From Ifrita kowaldi (Eukaryota > Chordata > Aves > Passeriformes > Cinclosomatidae): DNA of 64,000 nucleotides. Positions 12,681 to 25,086 of this stretch are shown here, piece by piece (position 1 is the first letter of the stretch; each line of letters begins with the position of its first letter). Location of the stretch: NCBI GenBank assembly GCA_013398055.1, contig VZRS01014296.1, positions 264,683 to 328,682 on the forward strand, in the 5' to 3' direction. The notes below the pieces were generated by a model. The model was not told where the DNA came from. It made no database searches and saw only the letters and a list, made by a program, of their open reading frames with translations. Position numbers and translations under genes: made by a program.

Positions 12681-15600
12681 AAAGACACACCCACAAGCTC
12701 TAGTGTAGCAGTCAAAATAGAATAAATATAAAATGGGAACGGTATCAAGCATGTACAGCATTGTGCACTAAAGATTGCATTACATGGCTGAGCAAATACT
12801 GTGAAATACTGCCAAGAGCTCTTTACCCTTCCTGTAGTGCCATCAGCATCCTTGAGTAAAGCTCAGGTTCCCTGCCTGTAGGAGAAAGCAGCAGGAGCAC
12901 CTGTATTGTGACACCACTTTGGGGAGCTGCTGCTCTCAGCCCAGGCAGGGAGGGGAAATCTCTGTGTGTTGCTTTCCTTTTCCACCTCACAGAGCTCACT
13001 GGTGATTCCTAAACTGGTGCAGATCTGGGAATACCCTGCATTGGCAGGAGAGCCAGCAGCACTTATCTCTGCTTGCCTAGAATCACCCAGAAAACAAGTC
13101 TCTCTACTGTGTAACATCCGGGTTTTTGGGGCTGCAGCTATGAAATAAATACCCTCCAGGACAAAGCAGACTGACTAAAAGCCAGGTGCATGTAACCAAA
13201 GTGCCTCAGTGCAAAGGCACCATCCCTTGACTTCTTGGTACAAGGCAAAGTGTGGCCCAAATGTCTCTTTCTCTAAAGGAAATCTGGGAACTGGGCAAAC
13301 CTGCTGTGTCCATGTCAGATGGGAGACCCCAGCGCAGGGCCAGGGAAGCCAGGCAGGAACACACGGTGCCTCTTCATTCAAACTCATGTTCTGCCATCGG
13401 GGATGAAGGCTCCCACCATGGGAAGATGCAGCTTCAAAGCATGGAATGGCACAAGTCAAGACCACAGCAGCTGTGTGTGACAGTCACAGAGGTTCCAGAA
13501 AGGGCCCCAGTGCTCCCAGTGAGTTTGTGGAGATGCCCATTGAGGGATGAGGTGATATCACACCTGCTTTAGGTCACAGATTTTTCCTCAGGGTCTCTGC
13601 ATTTCTAAAGCCAAGTTCTGTAAATGGGCAAGTTCTCACTGTTGCTATTACAATATAATTTGCATACAAACCATTAAAAACAAACCCATTACAAGCTATT
13701 TACGTACATAATATACGAAATTCCTCCATTGCATCTTCACAACCGTGACTCTTATCTGTCCTGCTTCTCTTAGATAATTTGAATTTGTACAGGAATATTT
13801 TTCATCCTCCAACAATTTTTCCCTGCCTAATACTAAAGCACTAATGCATCTGGGGTCCCAACATGTAGTTGACATGTGCATTGAAACAAATTTACCAAGA
13901 CACAATAAAAATTTATCTGCACATCATGTAGAATCTCATCTGCAGAGCCAAGTACATAACAAAGTTAAATACAACAGACATTTCTTTTCCAAGTCTGTGT
14001 TCCAAACCTCACTGCACTCACTGCTCCAACTCCAAGTTCTATGCAAGGCAGCAAGCAAACCTTGCACAATTATCCTCTGGAAATAAGCTCAGTTGTATTA
14101 AGAGCAAAGGAAAGTACCTCTGGGATGAGCATCCTTAGCTGGATGGAGGAGCAATGCCTCTGTGTATTGGTGGTGAGGTTGGTTGTGAAAAGAAGCCTAA
14201 TTTGTAATGTGATTGTGTTTGTGAAAATGTTCACTGCAAATGCTGCTTATGTGTGCTGACCCCTTAAATGCAATTACTGACCAAGATTACAGCTCAGATT
14301 GGTAACATTTTGCGTTTAGCCTTCAGGGAAATAGTCAAGAACAGAAAACTAGATGGAATTGTGTCTTCTTAGTGAAGCTGAGAAGCAGTCTGCTTTGGGC
14401 TGACATAAAATGCTTCTTTACATCAACTAACTCGCCAAGGGAATTTTGGGTGGGAAAAGAATAGGCATTAAGGAAAACCAGTGGATTTATATAGGCTAAA
14501 ATAAATCCCTCCTGAGTAACCAGAACAGTGTCTAGGCCAGACAAACCCACCATGGTTTTCCTTTTCACTGGGGCCAAATTAGATTCTTTGGCAGAAGAGC
14601 TGAGCACGTCTGTTCACACCGAGGGCTTCCTCATAGATGGAGCATTGTTGGATCCCAGCACTTGCATCTGCTCTTATGCTTCATCAGGGCTGCAGCAGAG
14701 AGCACAGGGAGAGCATCCACATCTGTCACTAGGGCACAACAGTCTCTTGGAGAGGCCATCCTTTGGGTGGAGTTCCAGATGGACCCTATTCCCTGCCAGC
14801 CTGGAACAAGCTGTGGTGGTGCAAACACCGTGACACAGATGGGGCTGCACCTCGCAGGAGTAGTGATGAACATGAACATTGCAGATTTACATGTAGGGAC
14901 ATCCCAGAGAGCCTCTGGCAGAACTCCCCTGTGTCTCTACTGAGATTGTTTTGCTTTAAATGTGATACACCCGACAGTCTCCTGCCATGCCTCTGCCAAC
15001 TGGGATCCTCCAGGGATGCCAAAATTTAAAGCAACAGTAAGCAGACAAAAAAGCAGAAAGTCTGATTCAAAGACATGTCCCTATTATAGCACAGATGTTT
15101 TATTCTCATCCCATTCTGATGCTTTTGGAAGCCACAGAACTTCCTCATCACAAGGAAGACAAAGGCCTTGCTCAGGAGTCTGAGAACAGCTCCTCGCATG
15201 TGGTTCCCAGTACTGTAATGCTGTCAGTAAAAGTCTGAAGTGCTTCTGTGCCACAACATTTAGCCTGTCAGATTAATGATACATGTAATGCCCTGAAACT
15301 CTTGAGAGACAGCAAGGACTAACTTACAAATAAGCACAATGGGAGTTAATTTCTGCAGCATATCACCTCAAATTGTTGTTCCACACACAATGCAGGTATT
15401 CTCAAATGTTTGGGATTGCTCATCATGGCAAAGTATCAACATATGGCAGATAAGATGCAGCTGAAAGGGAAGAACTTGGCTGCTCATGGGCTTTGCAAGT
15501 CAGGGCAGTGGTACAAAATGAGGATACCTAGATAATGAATTTCCTGTTCACAGTCCAGAGCAGCCCAATTCCAAAGAAAGAACCCCTCCTACAGAACTGC

Positions 15601-17936
15601 TGCCAAGAAACCTTGAGTGAATCAGCCTCAGATACATCCTGTCCTGGGTATAAGTCATATTCTGACAGAAGGTCTAAAACCCACATTGTTAATGACAGAA
15701 AATGAGGCTTTATTGAAGTCTTTTTCCGTTGGTCTCTCCCTGTGAGACTTTATCCTGGGTCCCAAGGCATTTCCTATTAGATGACCATTTAAGCACTGCA
15801 CAAATCACTGAGAAAACCCAGCAGGAGCTCCTTGGACCACATCTTTCAGATGTTTAAAACAGCCTAGTTTAGCCTGAAATCCAATATTCACTATGCCCTG
15901 GAAGGATGGATGGGACCACTCTGAAACATCAATAGTACAGTCTCTCTGTCATTTAAGCAATTACTTCATTTCTCTTGCTACTCTCTGGAAAACAAGTCCT
16001 TCAGCAACGATGGACCTGAGCTTTGTGCTGTATTAGTCAGGACTTGTTTTCTCACTCAGACTTTACCTTGCTGCTCTGCATATCACAGCCAAGGTTTATC
16101 CCAGAGGTCATTGTTTTAATCAGCATTTTAAAATCTCTGTGAATGGAAAACACTACATCACGTGTCAGGGCTTTCTTCTGTCTTGTTTGGGTTTTTTTTT
16201 CCTCTTTTTTAATAAACTGATGTTCTGTTTCTTTAATAGGTTTAGTTCTCACCAGTGCTCAATTCTTACTCATTTGTTAAGTCTAATTAGTCAGTATTCA
16301 AATGCGCCATGCATTAATTTGGCCACTGCTCAAATACCACACAGATTTCATAGGAAAATGGATTATTTGAATTTTAAACGCAGTCTGTTCCACCAATTCT
16401 GACATATTAAGCAAGCTCACAAGCCATTAGGGCTATAAAATGCCAGTTGACCTAACAGCCTGCAACAGTAGGGAGTGCACAAAGCTATTTATGTTATTAA
16501 CTGGTGCTCTGAAGTGAGAGCTACACACACTGAACCTGTATCGTTTGGTTTTTCCAAGATTTGGGTGAAGCCCAGATACTTGGCTACTTCAGCCTCAGCA
16601 CAGAACTGTCGGCCATTAGACACAAAAGCAGAGCCTTGAGATTCCCCAGAGCCAGGACTCACTCCAGCCTTCTCTGGCTGCAGCCACAGATCATCCTGCC
16701 TGCTTCACCTGTTTAATATGATAATTAAGTCATTTTAGCTAATGGGCTTTAAATGCATCTTTTAGAGTAGTCTAGACAACTCCTTAGCATTGTCATCAGA
16801 GCAAGGAGCGATCTTCTGTACTTCTGTGCCAGTTTGTGTTGGAGAAAAGGCACAGGCTGATCAGAGCTTGAGTTAATCAGTTAAAGATGAGCCTAAGCCC
16901 CCACTCCTCCTCTCACTGACGGGTGCTGCTGTCAAGTTTACCAAGAGTTTTTGCCTTCACTTAGATCACTCAAATTCTCCTTTTAGAGCTGAGGGAACAG
17001 TTGGATACACAAGCCTTTCCAGGTTCCCCCACTGCCTCTGGCACACAATTCTGTGGCCATTAGCTTGTCTAGACAGGGATGTTCGGGTGGTAGCTGGGCT
17101 ATTGACATTAGCATGGGAAAAGGAAAGTGCATTTGAACACAAGCATTAAAGTCTGCTCTGCCTCTGCTAATGCACTTCGGTGGCCCAGCACAGCCACTGT
17201 CCCTTCAGCCAGTCTAGACAAGGCCACAGGGACTCTGGGATCTGGGCTCAGCACTCAGCTTACACTTCCTAGAACTGCAATAGCTTTGTTGTAATTCAGC
17301 ATGACAGCACCTTCCAAACACAGCAACCTGTGAAATAAATGTTTCGGAGTTCAAATCAGGGTTAGCCTGACTCTTTGGCAACATTTCCTCCTCCAAATAA
17401 GTGCAGAAGTTACAAAAGAAAAGCAAACCCACCCAAACCATGGCAACAATCCAGGACAAGGATGATTAATAAAATCACCTTAAGGAGAAAAAACGCAGGA
17501 CTGCTGAGATCTTGGTAAATAACAAGCTCTGCAATTCCACCACTGAAGCTTCCATAAGGCAGCAGTGTTCAGCAATGTGATAATATCCTCACACTGGACA
17601 ACAGCAAATGAAAGGGAACCTTCCAGCTCTGCCTCTCTGCAAAGGGTCAGAAAAAAACAAAGGACAAGAGCAAAGTGGGGTTGTTTTGGCTGCCATAGTT
17701 TTTAAGCATCACTGACTTGGTAGCTCTCAAAATGAACATGGGACCAGGCAGAGAAGGGACTTGGCAAATCATCCACAAAACCTTTCAGAACACTGCCCTG
17801 GCAATGGGATCAGTTCCATCTATCAGCATGATGTGAAAACTGACGAACTTCTTCAGGTGCTATGGACCCAGAGAGGAGAAAATAAAGGATTTCTCTTGTA
17901 GTCCAAAAGTGAAATTGCACATACATACAAGAAAAT
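12681..17936. other. Intergenic
   Basis: No gene recognised. The part from about 16200 to 16780 is AT-rich and carries several TAATTA-type motifs, discussed under findings. Confidence 0.55.
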
Positions 17937-17961
17937 GGGGGGGGGGNNNNNNNNNNNGGGG
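17937..17961. other. Assembly gap of 11 N inside a G run
   Basis: Ten G precede 17947-17957 (N) and four G follow, so a long G homopolymer or G-rich repeat was not resolved. Confidence 0.95.
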
Positions 17962-20900
17962 AGGAGAGAGACAAATTTTCAGAGTGGGGAAGTGGAGACA
18001 CAGATTTGCTTTGGGATAAATGAGGTTTTTCAGGTGCATAGAAAGAGCCTGTAGCTTTTGACTGAAGAGCTTTCCAGCCCAAATGAAGTATTTTACTTTG
18101 CCTTTGTAATATGCAAGACTTATATAATTCTTAATTTTTTTCCCTATTTCAAGCTTTATATTTCTTAGGTAAAAGTCAGTTTTTCAACTGGCAGTCTTAG
18201 GGAAAAATGCTTTGGTATTTTAAAAGTGCTATCCTTTATTCTTTTGAGTTAAAATTATTTGCAAACTGCTTCAAAGGCCAGCATAGCTGGTCAGGCATGT
18301 AGTGCTGAGCACAGCCACGGTGTTTCTTATTGCAGTCCCAGTTGTCCGGGATTAAGGCACAATGTAGTACAGACACATCCTTTGTATTCGTGTCTGATAA
18401 CATGTTTTAAGTTATCGAGGACTTTGAACACTCTATATCTAAGGACACCCTTGCAATTTCTGGTTTGGTCCATTTTAAAACTTCTGGTCAGCACAACAGG
18501 ATTAAGAAACCTGAATTTAAGAGGAACGACAGAGAATGGCTAAAGCTCCCTGTGTTTGAATACACCCCATTGTGTCTTTACTGTCCGGGATTTTCCACAA
18601 CTGTCCTTCCAGCACAGTCTTTATCTGAACATAATTGAGCTGGTAAGTGACAAAGAAGAACCTGAAGAGCTCTGTCTGATCACTGCAGCAGAGATTAAAC
18701 TGAAGCTATTTTATCACAGGCCACTTGGTTTTCTTCCCTCAGGTGCTGGATGCAAACACTTCGCTAATGAGTGAAAGCCCAACTTCTGTTCACAAGGAGA
18801 GAAGACACCAAGGGTTTGGTGGTTATTTCCAAGAAATGGACAATGACAAGACAGCAGAGCCATCACTTTGTTGTGCTGCTGTGCCTGACTGAGAGCGGAT
18901 TTGCACTGCCCCAGGAGATGGGACTGGGAGCGAGTCACTGAGTTACTGCACCTTCCGGAGCTCCGTGTTCACTCATCACCCACACCTTTCCCCTCAGCAC
19001 CACTCTCAGCTGCTCCAGGATCAATCTCCCCATGAACTGTAGGGAAAAATTCACCTTTCAGGGCAGAAGAGAGACTTGTGAGAAGTTATTGGGAGAGTGT
19101 GAAATGCGCAGAAGGCAATGGCTGTAAGCAACTGCTCAGGCAGCCCCTACAGCCCCTGTTGGACACCTCATCGGCGATGGGCTGACCCACGGCACTGACT
19201 GACCCACAGCACTCTGCTGCTGCTGCCTGCCAGCAGCCGGCCCTGCGATGCCACCGCTCCTGTGCCCGAGGAGCAGCTCATTGGAATCACAGTCACACCG
19301 ACCTGCAGAAATACTGGGTTTTCCCTTCACTCTCTGCCTATCATTAGGCATTTGGGAATGCTGATAGAAGCAAAAGGAAAAAAATCTTTCCCTTCAGAAC
19401 AATCCCAGCAGGAGCCTTCTGTGTCCCCCTCTGAGAAGAATTGGTTTTGTGATACACTTAACGACTGGGGAACCACACAGTGCAGCAGGCACGAGGCAAC
19501 AGTCAACATCCTCCACAACCTAGACACTTCCAAGCTTCTGTGCTGTTCCCAGTGCTGCAGAAGATCTGCCTCTCAATGCATCCACCATCCAGACCCAATC
19601 TGGGAAGCCTGTGGGAAGCAAAGACAGTCAATTTGACTGTCACTCACTCAGACAAATCAGTGCCAAAATGAGTCCAGAGCTTAGATTTCTAAACTGCTTT
19701 CTCCATTGTCACCAAAACATACTTTTCAAGCAAGACTTGCCAAGGCTTCAAATCTTAACCAAACGAAACAATCTAAATGATGAAATTGGAAAAAATAGAA
19801 ACTGAAGAAATCTTATAAAGCACAAAGCTGTTCTACCACACAGGCAGATGAGGCCATAGGTATAGGAAACACACTTTGCTATCTAAAGGGGAAAAGTGAT
19901 GAGCTGTGGGATGTGTTTTTCAATGGAAGATCAGGTTTCCATTACCCTTGTCATTCATAGGTCAAAGTCATCAAAACTCTACAGCAAAAAGGAAATAGAT
20001 GCACCTGTGCTACCAGAGAGTGAAGGATGAGGACAAAGATAGAAAACCAGAGACAGAGAGGCCTTTGGCATTCCTCAGGAGAGAAAGGCTTTTTCATGGA
20101 TTTAAATTAAAACTGTGCAAAGAGAGCACTTTGCTGGTAAGTGAAGACGGACTGCTGCCATTAGCATGAGCAAACTTGTCTGACACATTTTGTCTGCAAC
20201 CCTTTGCTGTGACAGGGAAGGCAGAACCTCGCCAGATTGTTGTGGCTAAAAAATTATAAATCACCAGAGGAGTGGCGAAATGAAGTAATTTAAAACAATT
20301 TTTTTTTTTAATCCACTTACCATTAAAGGATTCAACACCAACACATACTTCCTTTATAGAAACAGGGAAAAGTTTCTTTTTGCCCAACTTAATGTATTGG
20401 GTTTGTATAGCAGGGAGTACAGGATGACTTCTGTGAGAAGCTGTCGGAGAGTTTCTGTGTCTGATGGAGCCAGTGCCAGCTGGCTCCAAGATGGACCCAC
20501 CGCTGGCCAAGGCTCATTCAGCGCAGCATTTGACCCAACACCTTTGACACCAGCTAAGGGCATCAGATGTCTCTGATCCATGTTGCTTCCACACTGAGCA
20601 GCAGAGCAGGCAGAAGCAGGATAGTGTTGGGTGCAGGCCTGGCCAGGAACAATGACTCCTCTGCATTTTCCGTGACCTTCTCACCCTTTGGAATCCATGG
20701 CAGCTGCTGACTTAGCAGGCCAGCCACTGCCAGGGTTGAACACTGCCAGGTACCAGAAGGATTTACGCTCTCAAGCTAGTTGCTTCTCTCTTCCATAGCA
20801 ACAGCAGCATTATTTCCCAAACTGAATTTGCCCAGCAGTCCAGCCTGGATCTAACACTGTATCCTGTATGTGACAGTACACCATTCCATTGCCAAAACAC

Positions 20901-22599
20901 CCCCTAACCCCTCCAGCATGCTTAATGATGAACAAAGCACTAAATTTGTTCTCAGTAATTACATACTTGAGGCAGATACTGTATGACATGAGAGATGAGA
21001 GTGTGTTGAACTTGTACCAGGCCACAGCTTTCCCCTGTTTGCATGGCCAGGTGTGTGACAGAGGTGTCCAGCACACACCACATCAGTGTGATTTAATGGT
21101 GATTTAATGGAGTTCCCATCAGTGTGGTGCAATCCTGGAGCGCGGCCTTTCCGACAGAGAGGAGAGCAGAGACAGGCTCAGATAAGCATGTTTCACAAGG
21201 AAACAGGAGTATTTCCAGCTACCTTTGTTCTTTAAATGTGTGTGAAGACATAAACACTTGGTGTTCTGGAGGAGGACAGCTGTTCCTCCCGTGCCACAAG
21301 TGGCTGTTCCTTAGGGAGTCAGCAGCACTCCAGAGCACCCTGGTACTTCTCCAGCTTTCAGCCTGCTTCCTGCTGGGCAGTCTGCTCCATTCGTGTCTGA
21401 TTCTATTCCCTTGAGGGCAGCACTCAGAATATTCCCTCAGTGCCCAGCAGGCACCGTCTGCCAGGAGCAAGGGGCACCCCCGGAGAGGGGCTCAGCTGGA
21501 GAACGGTCCTGACCATCACTATCAGAGTCTCATGCAAACCCCTCAAGATCACAACCACAGAGTCTGAGGAAGGCAGAAGTTTAACAGTAATGGGAGAAAA
21601 GCCCAGGACCATCCAGATGTTCCAGTGCTCTGGAAGTCAAAGATCAAAAAAAAAAAAATACCTGCCATGTATTAGAAGTGTTAGTTCAGCTGGGTCTTCT
21701 GTGACACTGAAGTCAGTCATCGGTGTTAGCATGACAAATTACCAGCAGCTCTAGATTGTTAATTCTCCTTAAGGTCTCAAATGTCCATGGGTGATAGATT
21801 TGACCCCAGATCCACTTTATACAGGGGTTGAGACCAGCTTTCACCCATAAACTAATCTCAGAAACGTAAACCAAAAAACTATAGAAAATGTTTTTATTAA
21901 ATCCAAGAGACAAATCCACAAGAATGATGTGCTGAGCTCTGCTCTACAATGAACCCCTCCCTTCCTGAGCAGAGCTTTTCAGTAGCAGTGAAGATTCCTG
22001 AAATCTAATTTATTTTTTTAATTATTAAGATGTTGTCCATGAAATAACATTTAAAGCTGATGTCAGTCACTGGAGTTGTTTGGATTGCTTCCGAAACAGC
22101 CTCATGTAGAAGAGTGCAGTATTTTGGCAGTCAGCAGTAACAGGTATTACATGAGAGCTCAGAAATCAGTTCTTTCCTGTGATCTCATCCCCCTGATGAA
22201 CAAACCCTTTAATTAACCAAGCAGTGCAGTTGGCTCACTCATGTAGCAGCACCACTCACTGACTGTGTGAAGAGAAGCTACTGCAGAGAGGAGGAGTCCA
22301 TTAAAGAAAGAGAAAACTCCCCTACAGCCTTTCAGGGAGATTATAAAACTGCATCAAAGCTAAATTGACATTAATCCAATTCTCATTTCACCGTTTGCCA
22401 ACAAAAGCGCGTGTGTGACACGGAACAGTCTCTTCACTTTTTAACCAAAGTCTGGAATGCAAATTCAATTTTTATTTTGTCTTTGATCTAACCTTAGAGG
22501 AAGTCTGCAAAAGTCGTTCTTTCAGGTTTTAATTCACCAGGGGTCTCCTGAGGCACCAGCCTGGGTTGATCCCCTTCCCTGCCAGGTGCTGGGGTCACT
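17962..22599. other. Intergenic
   Basis: No gene recognised. A small CpG-richer spot is at about 19130-19310 and an A12 run at about 21647. A 138-codon open frame at 20094-20510 (minus) is not recognised and appears to be chance. Confidence 0.55.
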
Positions 22600-23660
22600 C
22601 CTATAAACTGGACGGGGCTACTGCTCCGCTCCCCAAGAACTTCACCAACAGAGAGCCATCGGTTTCCTTCCGTGCGCTGGGGATCACTGCGAGACTTTCC
22701 AGCTCCCTTCCCCAGCCACAGGTTGGTGTCAGCAGGGACTTTTAGCGAGTACTGAAGCTGAACTATCACCTCACCCGGGAGCACTGTGGCCGTAACTCCT
22801 CGTACACACGGCAGCAGCTCGTGCTGTTCTCTGCAGCTTCTTCCCACTTGCTCTGGAGTTCAGAGCACAGTCTGGGCAGGGAGAAGCAGCACTCACAGCT
22901 CGATCAGCGTGGCAGGAACTCAGCGAGGTCGGCCCTTCACCACAGCCCGCCGTGGGGGGAACGATACCCAGCCATCTCCTGTTTTGCCCCGATTTTGAAA
23001 CCAATGTGACCAGTAGGGAGTTGTCAAACCTTCAATATTTAATTTGAGGCACTATGATAAAACTCAAAATTAAGCTGGATCCAGGGCAAAGTGATTAAAA
23101 ACATGGCTGGGGAACGGTCCTACTCGCACCTGCCTCAGGCACTTCAATCTGCCGCAGAAACGCGTCAGCGTCCTCCCTGCGGGATTCAGAGGAAGAGCGG
23201 CCCTCCTCAGCAGCGCATGATTAGAGACTTTGAAGTTGCAAAACCTACATGAATGCCAGAGGGAATCTTTTTGTTCATCCCGACGGCATTCACTGCAGGG
23301 ATTATCGCTAGGAACGTAAATGAGGCGAGCATGGGTGCGGTGACAATTTGTAATCTATTCTGATGTCTTTACATCACCTTCCTGCTCGGAACAGCCCTGC
23401 TGCCTGTATCCACTGCCTGATAACAGCGGCAGCTTTCAGTCTCCTGTTTTAATCTACACAGTTGTTAAAATTCACTTTTCAGCAATTACCTGGCATAAGT
23501 TTTAGGAGAAGTTTGGGGTTGCTGTACCCAGCCAGCTGATTAAAGCTGCAGAGCTCCGAAGTGCTCTGGGCTCCTGTTGGACTCGGGACGATCTTTCCCT
23601 TCAATAGCCTGAGCAGTGATAGAATATTCACGTAGGTTGTCCGTACAGAACCAAAACTGA
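22600..23660. promoter_or_regulatory. CpG-enriched block, candidate promoter or enhancer
   Basis: I count about 41 CpGs in roughly 1.1 kb at about 50 % GC, several-fold more than in neighbouring sequence. The two densest parts are 22620-22980 and 23101-23340. It includes a 117-codon minus-strand open frame (22494-22847) without recognised homology. It lies about 15 kb beyond the 3' end of SPNS3, away from any recognised promoter. Persistence of CpGs suggests lack of germline methylation; the role is inferred. Confidence 0.4.
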
Positions 23661-25051
23661 AAATTCATTCCTGATAATTCTATCTGGAGAGGACCTGCCT
23701 CACACAAACCACAAGAGACTCCACAGCTGAAGCCCTTTCTACAAAAGCAGTATCAGACCTATTTGCAAACTCTAGACAAGTGCAGTTATTTGAACAGGGA
23801 GCCTTGTCTATCTCCACTAAGCAAGAAAAACACAATAAACTTGGCAGCTTGTCTTAAAATCCGGGAATGCTGGATTCTAGCACACTTCCCCAGCCAGCAG
23901 CATCTTCCCTCCTGCTGTTCAGTGACAGCACACACAGAGCAGTGTCCATCAGCCGGTGCACAGGGGAATTATTGGGGAAAAGCTGTTTCAAGGGCGGTTT
24001 CAAGCTGAAGTAGAACACCATGTAATCTCCATTTACCTGTTATTATTCCTTATTAGAGAAAGAAGAGCCTCTCAGTGATCACTTACACAGCGAGATGTAA
24101 CAGAACTGAAGAGCTGACTCTCAGTGCAGTCAGCAGAGCACAGCACGTGCACCAGCCCCTTCACAGTGCTCTACAGTGGGAAATCACATCTCAGCTCCTT
24201 GTCCAGGTGCACAGGGGACACACAGCCTATGGGACTGGGAAAAATCCTATTCTCTTTTTATGTTACCCAGTTGATGCTCTGCCCACACTTCAAGGACCTT
24301 GCTGTCATTCAGAAATGAGAGCATTTTGAGGTGTGTGCCCTTCATTACAGAAAATCATGCTCAGAGCAAGTCTGTGGTAAATCACATGGAAAAAAAAAAT
24401 TATCTGCAGGAGAAGAGATTCCCAAAGCACCCCAGCCAGCCCTGCAATTATTTGACAGCTAGTTTGGGGAGAAAATGGAGCTAAACAAAGGCTGCAGCAC
24501 GTGCAGTGCTCTCACTTACAGCACAAGTTAAACAAGTTACAGAAAATGGGCCTGTCAGCCAAACAGGGATTTCAGGCAATATCTTAATTCCCAAAAAACA
24601 GTCTATTGACAGTGATTTACATGTGACAGGAAGGCTCCCAAGCAGATGGGAAGCTGGCAGACTGTTTGGATAGCTGCAGTCCAAGGAAGATTGCCACTGA
24701 ATGCTCCAACAGTTCTATAGAGCAGAGACAAACTAAATATGCAAACTGTAAATGCAATTAAAAGGACTGGAGGGATTGGTTAGGAAAGGAGAACGAGAAG
24801 GGCTTGAAAGGTATATGTGGAAATATTTAGGCTAACACGTGGGATTTGTATGACAATATTAAGAAGGATGAGTATCAGACAAAGAATAAATTTATGGGGA
24901 AATCCACAAGGCTGTTTACTAATGCTACTGATACACTTAACTAAGATAATTAAAAGCTATAAGCTGACATGCCATTTAAGGAAAAAAAATTATAGGAAAT
25001 AGCCTGGCATCAGGAAAGAATAAATTGGTCCAATATACATTTCATAAGTCT

Positions 25052-25086
25052 CACAAACACAAACACACACACACACTCTCTCTCTC
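25052..25086 (+). repeat. (CA)n/(CT)n compound microsatellite
   Basis: Interrupted CA repeats passing directly into five CT units. Confidence 0.85.

Noticed and set aside
12540..12761. Frames reading GWLVGWLV
   Set aside because: Product of the CCAA repeat.
20094..20510. 138-codon minus-strand open frame
   Set aside because: No homology recognised, no promoter or splice context; a second overlapping frame is equally open.
22494..22847. 117-codon frame in the CpG-rich block as a gene
   Set aside because: High GC lowers stop frequency; plus-strand frames are open too and no family is recognisable. Kept only as part of the CpG-rich element.
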